The notes under the pieces were generated by a model that saw only the letters and a program-made list of their open reading frames with translations, did not search any database and was not told the DNA's origin. The position numbers and the translations under genes were made by a program. From Bacteroidales bacterium UBA3663 (GTDB lineage: Bacteria > Bacteroidota > Bacteroidia > Bacteroidales > UBA3663): a stretch of DNA of 13,421 bases. The DNA lies in assembly GCA_002373755.1 (NCBI GenBank), contig DFJU01000007.1:796-14216 (forward strand), given 5' to 3'. Positions within the stretch are counted from its first letter, which is position 1, and each line of letters begins with the position of its first letter. Positions 6,927 to 10,920 of this stretch are shown here, piece by piece.

Positions 6927-8114
6927 ATGCTAAGAAACAACACGCTACATACATTTCACCGCCTCGTCGCACTGCTTGCGCTTTCCGTTTTGGCCGATGC
7001 CTCTGCCATACATGCCGCCGACGGACCCCGCACCTCTGCCGGACGCCTGATGCACCGCGTCGATTCCGTGCTCAGCAAGCGGCAGATGGACGGCAACGCC
7101 TGCCTCGACACGGCCTACGTGACCATGCCGTCCGAAAGGCTGCGCCTGCAACTCAACGCCGAATTTTCGGGCATCAACGTGACGACCACTTCGCCCGCCG
7201 ACAGCTCGCGCACAAGCCGCATGGAACTCAACTCCGGCCTGCGCACCGCCATGAGCCTCGGCATCAGCTACCGCGACCTCTCGGTCGGCTTTACCGTGGT
7301 GCCTGCAGGCGTGCTCGGACAAGGCGACACCGACATGGAATTTTCGCTCGCCAACTATGGCAACCGCTTGGGCTTCAGCCTCCTATTCCGCGCAACCGAC
7401 ACCTTCAAGGGCTCGGCCTACCAGCTCGACAAAGAGCCGTCAACCGACGTCAGCACCGCCATCCTGTCGGCCCTGGTGCCCGGACTCACCCAGATGGCGA
7501 ACGACTCGGCATCGGCCACAAAGCTCAACGAGGTGGAAATCCCTCGCGGCATGTTCACGCAACGTCTGGCGCAGGTTGACGGCTACTACGTGTTCAACCA
7601 CAGGCGCTTCTCCTACCCTGCCGCGTTCAACGTGTCGCGCATACAGCACAAGACGGCGGGAAGCCTGCTGCTCGGGGCCTCGTTGCTCGACAACCGCCTC
7701 AACATCGACTGGCAGACGCAGGTGAACGACACCGTGCTGTCGCTCTTCAACCGCACCCGGCTGATCCACGTCGCCATCGGAGCCGGCTACGGACGCAACA
7801 TCATCACCCGCCACAAGTGGCTGCTGCACTACTCCATCATCCCCGAGCTGATAGTCTATGCCAAGAGCCGCTCCGACTGGACGGTGAGCGACGGAGTGGA
7901 GTCGACACAACAAAGCTCGTCGATGAAATACCAGTTTCCGCGCTTCATCACCGTGATGCGGCTGTCGGCCATAAAGTTCCACAAGCGGTTCTACTACGGC
8001 GTGACGGCCAACGTGCGCAACACCGACGTGGGCAATGCCACATCGCTGCAAATCAGCAACACATGGTGGCAGAGCCAGCTGCTGTGCGGCGTGCGCCTGT
8101 CTTTTCACAATTGA
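6927..8114 (+). CDS. DUF4421 family outer-membrane beta-barrel protein
   Basis: A 395-residue envelope protein of a Bacteroidetes family with no assigned function, probably an outer-membrane beta-barrel. The ATG at 6927 is chosen because it gives a signal peptide (HRLVALLALSVLADASAIHA, cut near residue 30) and lies just after the promoter. Family landmarks I recognise are YYVFNHRRFSYPAAF (220-234), the following SRIQHKTAGSLLLGASLL, the segment IGAGYGRNIITRHKWLLHYS, and SMKYQFPRF (332-340). The last strands end in WWQSQLLCGVRLSFHN, with an aromatic residue close to the C-terminus as barrels often have. Alternating polar and hydrophobic residues run through the second half. It is divergent from the esterase gene across a 223-bp spacer. 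The next gene has its own promoter, so they need not form an operon. Confidence 0.88.
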   Translation: MLRNNTLHTFHRLVALLALSVLADASAIHAADGPRTSAGRLMHRVDSVLSKRQMDGNACLDTAYVTMPSERLRLQLNAEFSGINVTTTSPADSSRTSRMELNSGLRTAMSLGISYRDLSVGFTVVPAGVLGQGDTDMEFSLANYGNRLGFSLLFRATDTFKGSAYQLDKEPSTDVSTAILSALVPGLTQMANDSASATKLNEVEIPRGMFTQRLAQVDGYYVFNHRRFSYPAAFNVSRIQHKTAGSLLLGASLLDNRLNIDWQTQVNDTVLSLFNRTRLIHVAIGAGYGRNIITRHKWLLHYSIIPELIVYAKSRSDWTVSDGVESTQQSSSMKYQFPRFITVMRLSAIKFHKRFYYGVTANVRNTDVGNATSLQISNTWWQSQLLCGVRLSFHN

Positions 8115-8125
8115 TTGCACACCGA

Positions 8126-8157
8126 TTTGCTTTTTCGACGAAAAAATTTTAACTTTG
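8126..8157 (+). promoter_or_regulatory. Promoter of the nucleotidyltransferase gene
   Basis: TTTG (8126-8129) and TAACTTTG (8150-8157) are 20 nt apart, a textbook Bacteroidetes -33/-7 pair. The transcript would start near 8164, leaving a leader of about 15 nt before the ATG at 8179. It lies wholly in the 64-bp gap after the DUF4421 stop codon. Confidence 0.8.
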
Positions 8158-8178
8158 CGCCCGCTTTATAAAGGCCAA

Positions 8179-9498
8179 ATGAACAAATTCGAGAAATCAC
8201 TACGCTTCATCAGCGACAAGATTCAGCCCGAATCGCCCTTCTACGGAAAGATTTTCCTCGTAGGAGGCTGTGTACGTGACGAACTTCTGGGCGAACGATA
8301 CTCCGACCTTGACCTGCTCATCAACCTGCCCAACGGACAGAAGGAGTTCGTCGAACACATGTGCCAGACATATCCAAATGTGTGCAAAGGGCCATTCTAT
8401 TACCAACGCTACGGCACCACCGCGATGGATGTCGAAATCGACGGCACAGTCACCCTCGTGGAATGTGTCGAACCCCACATCGAATCGTACGACACGGACG
8501 GCGTCACCCTGCTCGAAACGCGCTTCTGCACACTCGAGGAGGATGCCATGCGCCGCGACTACACCTGCAACGCGCTCTACAAGAACCTCTCCACAGGCGA
8601 GATACTTGACCCGACGGGCCGTGGCATCGACGACCTGCGTCACAAGCTGCTGCGCACTCCGGCCGAGCCGAACCTCATCTTCCGCCAGGATCCCGTGCGT
8701 ATGCTGCGAGGCATCCGCTTCAAGCACCAGAAGGGATTCTCGTTGGCCGACGACGCCTGGCAGGCCATCATCCAGCAGCACGACGAGATGCAGAAGGCAT
8801 CGCCCAAACGCCTGCGCGACGAACTGAACAAGATGCTCAAGGCGCGCAGCTTCGGCGAAGGCATCCACGACCTCTACGCGAGCGGCCTGCTCGACTACGT
8901 GATTCCGGCTCTGCCGCAATTCATCGCCGACCCGACCCCGCTGCCCAACGGCGACGGCGTCACCACGCTCTGGGAACACACCCGCAAGGCTCTGCACGTG
9001 CTCGGCCGCGAACACTCGCACAGCGAGACGATGACCAAACTGACCATCCTCGTGCTCGACGTGGCCGACATGCACGGCATACAGGCCGCCACGCAGGTGC
9101 TCATCAGCGCGCAGATCGGCAAGGAGCGCATCGCCTCCATCGTCCACAACATCCAGATGTACCTGCGCTTCCGTGCAATGTTCGACGGCGGCAACTACGT
9201 GGCACGACCGCGCGTCCTGCCCCACTTCCTCACCGCCATCAACTCGCACAAGACGGAATTCCGCCGCATGGTGCGCGCCCTCAACCACGGTCTGGCTCCG
9301 CAATGCCAGGTGCCGTACCAGCTGCTCTACGACGAAGACAACGAAAAGCGTGCCGCCAAACGTTCGCGCGCGGCCGACACACGTTCGCCGGAGCAAATCA
9401 AGGCCGACCGCAACCATCGCCGCAACCAGAAGCGCCGCTACAAGCGCAAGGCCAGCCGAAAACCTACCCGCCCGACAAACAACGGTGCGCAGGAATAA
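8179..9498 (+). CDS. Class II tRNA nucleotidyltransferase / poly(A) polymerase family protein
   Basis: A cytoplasmic template-independent RNA nucleotidyltransferase of 439 residues. The head domain reads LVGGCVRDELLGERYSDLDL (27-46), with metal-binding D43 and D45. RRDYTCNAL (125-133), DPTGRGIDDL (144-153) and RQDPVRMLRGIRF (169-181) are the neck motifs shared by CCA-adding enzymes and bacterial poly(A) polymerases. Which nucleotide it adds cannot be read safely. WEHTRKAL (265-272) and LTILVLDVADMHG (288-300) align with an HD phosphohydrolase domain, but the HD doublet is replaced by LD. The C-terminus (about 388-439) is a strongly basic, low-complexity tail (RNHRRNQKRRYKRK), as in RNA-binding proteins. 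The ATG at 8179 is chosen over an upstream in-frame start because it follows the promoter and begins family-like sequence. A terminator follows. Confidence 0.9.
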   Translation: MNKFEKSLRFISDKIQPESPFYGKIFLVGGCVRDELLGERYSDLDLLINLPNGQKEFVEHMCQTYPNVCKGPFYYQRYGTTAMDVEIDGTVTLVECVEPHIESYDTDGVTLLETRFCTLEEDAMRRDYTCNALYKNLSTGEILDPTGRGIDDLRHKLLRTPAEPNLIFRQDPVRMLRGIRFKHQKGFSLADDAWQAIIQQHDEMQKASPKRLRDELNKMLKARSFGEGIHDLYASGLLDYVIPALPQFIADPTPLPNGDGVTTLWEHTRKALHVLGREHSHSETMTKLTILVLDVADMHGIQAATQVLISAQIGKERIASIVHNIQMYLRFRAMFDGGNYVARPRVLPHFLTAINSHKTEFRRMVRALNHGLAPQCQVPYQLLYDEDNEKRAAKRSRAADTRSPEQIKADRNHRRNQKRRYKRKASRKPTRPTNNGAQE

Positions 9499-9537
9499 AG
9501 CATCGGCCATAAATAAATCGACCAACATTAAACATTG

Positions 9538-9585
9538 AACAATCCTCGATGCGCAATTAAAGTGGCGCACGGGGATTGTTTCGTT
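9538..9585 (+). terminator. Rho-independent terminator after the nucleotidyltransferase gene
   Basis: AACAATCCTCGATGCGC (9538-9554) pairs with GCGCACGGGGATTGTT (9565-9580) around a 10-nt loop, with one bulged base and a G-U pair, followed by the T-rich TCGTTTT. It starts 40 nt past the stop codon. Confidence 0.8.
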
Positions 9586-9589
9586 TTGC

Positions 9590-9604
9590 GCTACGCGGAT
9601 TTTC
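9590..9604 (+). repeat. Copy of the dispersed GCTACGCGGATTTT repeat
   Basis: GCTACGCGGATTTTC lies directly after the nucleotidyltransferase terminator, and matches the copy at 1658 over 14 nt. No promoter or gene start is linked to it. Confidence 0.55.
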
Positions 9605-9689
9605 AGTCGCGATTCAGGCCCACATTTTTGTCGAACGTCTGAACCCTCGTCGAAGGAAATCAAAAACGCTGGAATGCTCTAAAAATCAA

Positions 9690-9745
9690 GAATTAGAGAA
9701 TTTTAGAATTTCCATTTTATTGAAAATGAGAATTGTTGAGAATTT
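9690..9745. repeat. AGAATT short repeats
   Basis: AGAATT starts at 9690, 9698, 9706, 9730 and 9740, the first three 8 bp apart and the last two 10 bp apart. The surrounding sequence is very AT-rich. Confidence 0.5.
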
Positions 9746-9765
9746 GAGACTTCTTTTCAATAAAT
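9717..9765. repeat. Perfect 11-bp inverted repeat
   Basis: TTTATTGAAAA (9717-9727) is mirrored by TTTTCAATAAA (9755-9765), with 27 nt between. It overlaps the AGAATT repeats. AT-richness makes chance more likely than for the neighbouring 20-bp repeat. Confidence 0.5.
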
Positions 9766-9781
9766 TTTTAGAAATCGCCTG

Positions 9782-9854
9782 CTTAATGACATTCGTGACA
9801 CGCTTTTTCTTGGCGATTTCGTTCAAAAAAATGTGTGTCATGAGTGTCATTAAG
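9782..9854. repeat. 20-bp inverted repeat, possible hairpin or transcript end
   Basis: CTTAATGACATTCGTGACAC (9782-9801) faces GTGTCATGAGTGTCATTAAG (9835-9854). The arms differ at two places, both of which become G-U pairs in a plus-strand RNA, so all 20 positions can pair. A T-run at 9804-9808 and an A-run at 9825-9831 can extend the stem past a small internal loop. No protein frame explains it and no T-tract follows, so it is not a standard terminator. Confidence 0.8.
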
Positions 9855-9892
9855 GGAATCGAATTCTGGTTTATGTCCGATGCGCATCCCCT

Positions 9893-9958
9893 TATAATAC
9901 CCGAATAATACTCTAATAATACTCTAATAATACCCTAATAATAGGCTGACAATACCCT
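9893..9958. repeat. Six tandem 11-bp units, consensus AATAATACYCT
   Basis: Units start at 9893, 9904, 9915, 9926, 9937 and 9948. The second and third are identical (AATAATACTCT), the fourth differs by one base, and the outer ones by two or more. The period is one helical turn, so each unit presents the same face of DNA. It is non-coding, since an 11-bp period shifts frame at each unit. Confidence 0.85.
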
Positions 9959-9960
9959 TG

Positions 9961-9975
9961 CCACGCGGATTTTTC
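9961..9975 (+). repeat. Diverged copy of the GCTACGCGGATTTT repeat
   Basis: CCACGCGGATTTTTC matches the 1658 copy except for T to C at the third base of the word. It sits between the two 11-bp arrays. Confidence 0.45.
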
Positions 9976-9977
9976 CC

Positions 9978-10021
9978 CGTTTGAACGTCGTTTAAATGCC
10001 GTTTGAACGACGAGGATTTCC
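9978..10021. repeat. Second 11-bp periodic array, consensus CGTTTGAACGN
   Basis: CGTTTGAACGT (9978), CGTTTAAATGC (9989) and CGTTTGAACGA (10000) follow each other without gaps, and CGAGGATTTCC (10011) is a weak fourth unit. The stretch also holds a 7-bp dyad, CGTCGTT (9986-9992) and AACGACG (10006-10012). The unit differs from that of the array just upstream but the period is the same. Confidence 0.65.
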
Positions 10022-10208
10022 TCCACAAGCTGAAATCAATCGGAATTGGATTTTGCCGACGCACGCAGGGCTGTCACATTATGGCAACCGCATTTCGTTT
10101 CGGGGGGATTCATCACATTTGAAAGCGATTTTATTGCCTCTGGCAGAGCGCAAATGAGTAAATTTGAGTTTTTGAAGAATATTTCTCCAAGTTTTGCTGG
10201 ACTTGATG

Positions 10209-10216
10209 TATCTTTG
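10209..10216 (+). promoter_or_regulatory. Possible -7 box upstream of the 147-codon gene
   Basis: TATCTTTG fully matches TAnnTTTG. No TTTG sits at the right distance for a -33 box (the nearest ends 12 nt upstream). The transcript would start near 10223 and carry a leader of about 110 nt before the ATG at 10334. Confidence 0.4.
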
Positions 10217-10333
10217 CGACGACACAACATTTTGGCCATGATTTAAACAGATAATATCATAAACGCTTAGACATTCAGGCTATAGAGTGAAGATGCCTTC
10301 TCCGGGAAATAATTACCAAACAAAAATATAATT

Positions 10334-10777
10334 ATGGAATTAAGTTTTCGTTTTCAACCGTACTATTATGACCTTTATAAAGATCAAATAGATAGTGCAA
10401 AAAAAATTGGTAAAGAACTTAACGAATATCTTTCGGGAAAAAGTTACGTAACAAACTTGAAATTAGATGAAATTGTACTTATATTTATTAACACACAAGG
10501 CATGAAATGCCGAGTTCGTCCATCTTATAGAGCTACAGCAGACCGAATGAATCCATATATTTATACGGTCATGACACTTTTCTTTGAGATTCCCATGCCA
10601 GAAAATGAGTTTGTTCAAGTAAGCGATGAGGACAGGCCTACTTATATGGCCAAGGCTTTGCTGAAAGTTCTGGAATCGCAAAATGCACCGACCAAGATAC
10701 GCAAGCAATTCGACAGAGAGCGTTTCATTGCGGACGTCCGGGACTTCTTCGTCAATGTGAAAGGGTGCAAACTATAA
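10334..10777 (+). CDS. Unassigned AT-rich cytoplasmic protein, 147 residues
   Basis: I do not recognise this family. The protein has no signal peptide and no membrane segment. It begins MELSFRFQPYYYDLYKDQ, followed by a likely helix (about 18-34), a strand pair around LKLDEIVLIFINTQ and YIYTVMTLFFEIPMP, and a helical end rich in charged residues (YMAKALLKVLESQNA, then FDRERFIADVRDFF). The first part of the gene is very AT-rich: 17 of 60 bases from 10381 are G or C, against 40 of 60 in the DUF4421 gene from 7201. This supports recent acquisition. A small lone cytosolic protein of this composition, behind a repeat-rich spacer and before an envelope gene, could be an orphan immunity protein, but no motif proves that. 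The ATG is preceded by an A-rich leader typical of Bacteroidetes starts. Confidence 0.75.
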   Translation: MELSFRFQPYYYDLYKDQIDSAKKIGKELNEYLSGKSYVTNLKLDEIVLIFINTQGMKCRVRPSYRATADRMNPYIYTVMTLFFEIPMPENEFVQVSDEDRPTYMAKALLKVLESQNAPTKIRKQFDRERFIADVRDFFVNVKGCKL

Positions 10778-10920
10778 ATTGCAAGAGTCTGTCCGAAATC
10801 ACTTTGCCGTCCAAATTGGCCAAAATAGAGGGTACAATCTTCCGTGGTTGTCCGTCGCTCAAAACCATCTCTTGCCTTGCGAAAACACCACCCGCCATGC
10901 GAGAGAACACCGACCGAAAA

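Larger units (their letters stand above)
9586..10333. other. Gene-poor, AT-rich spacer with many short repeats
   Basis: No convincing gene is seen in these 748 bp. An open frame of 110 codons on the plus strand (9576-9908) overlaps the terminator and the palindrome and has no recognisable protein features. From left to right the spacer holds a GCTACGCGGATTTT copy, AGAATT repeats, an 11-bp inverted repeat, a 20-bp inverted repeat, six 11-bp units, three more 11-bp units, and finally a leader with a -7 box before the 147-codon gene. No tRNA, insertion-sequence end or DnaA box was recognised. Confidence 0.7.

Noticed and set aside
8200..9663. Open frame of 487 codons on the minus strand.
   Set aside because: It is antisense to the nucleotidyltransferase and also crosses its terminator.
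9782..9854. Terminal inverted repeats of an insertion sequence.
   Set aside because: Only 33 nt lie between the arms, with no room for a transposase, and no target duplication is seen.
9576..9908. Open frame of 110 codons in the spacer.
   Set aside because: It starts inside a terminator stem and crosses the AGAATT repeats, the 20-bp palindrome and the first 11-bp unit; no protein features.
9893..9958. A CRISPR array.
   Set aside because: The 11-bp units are contiguous with no spacers and no cas genes are present.
1937..10092. A shared 14-mer, ACATTATGGCAACC, in the GNAT gene and in the spacer near 10077.
   Set aside because: One 14-base match is about what chance allows within 13 kb, and the flanks do not agree.
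9586..10333. Chromosomal or plasmid replication origin.
   Set aside because: The iteron-like units and AT-richness invite the idea, but I saw no DnaA box of the TTATCCACA type and no initiator gene.
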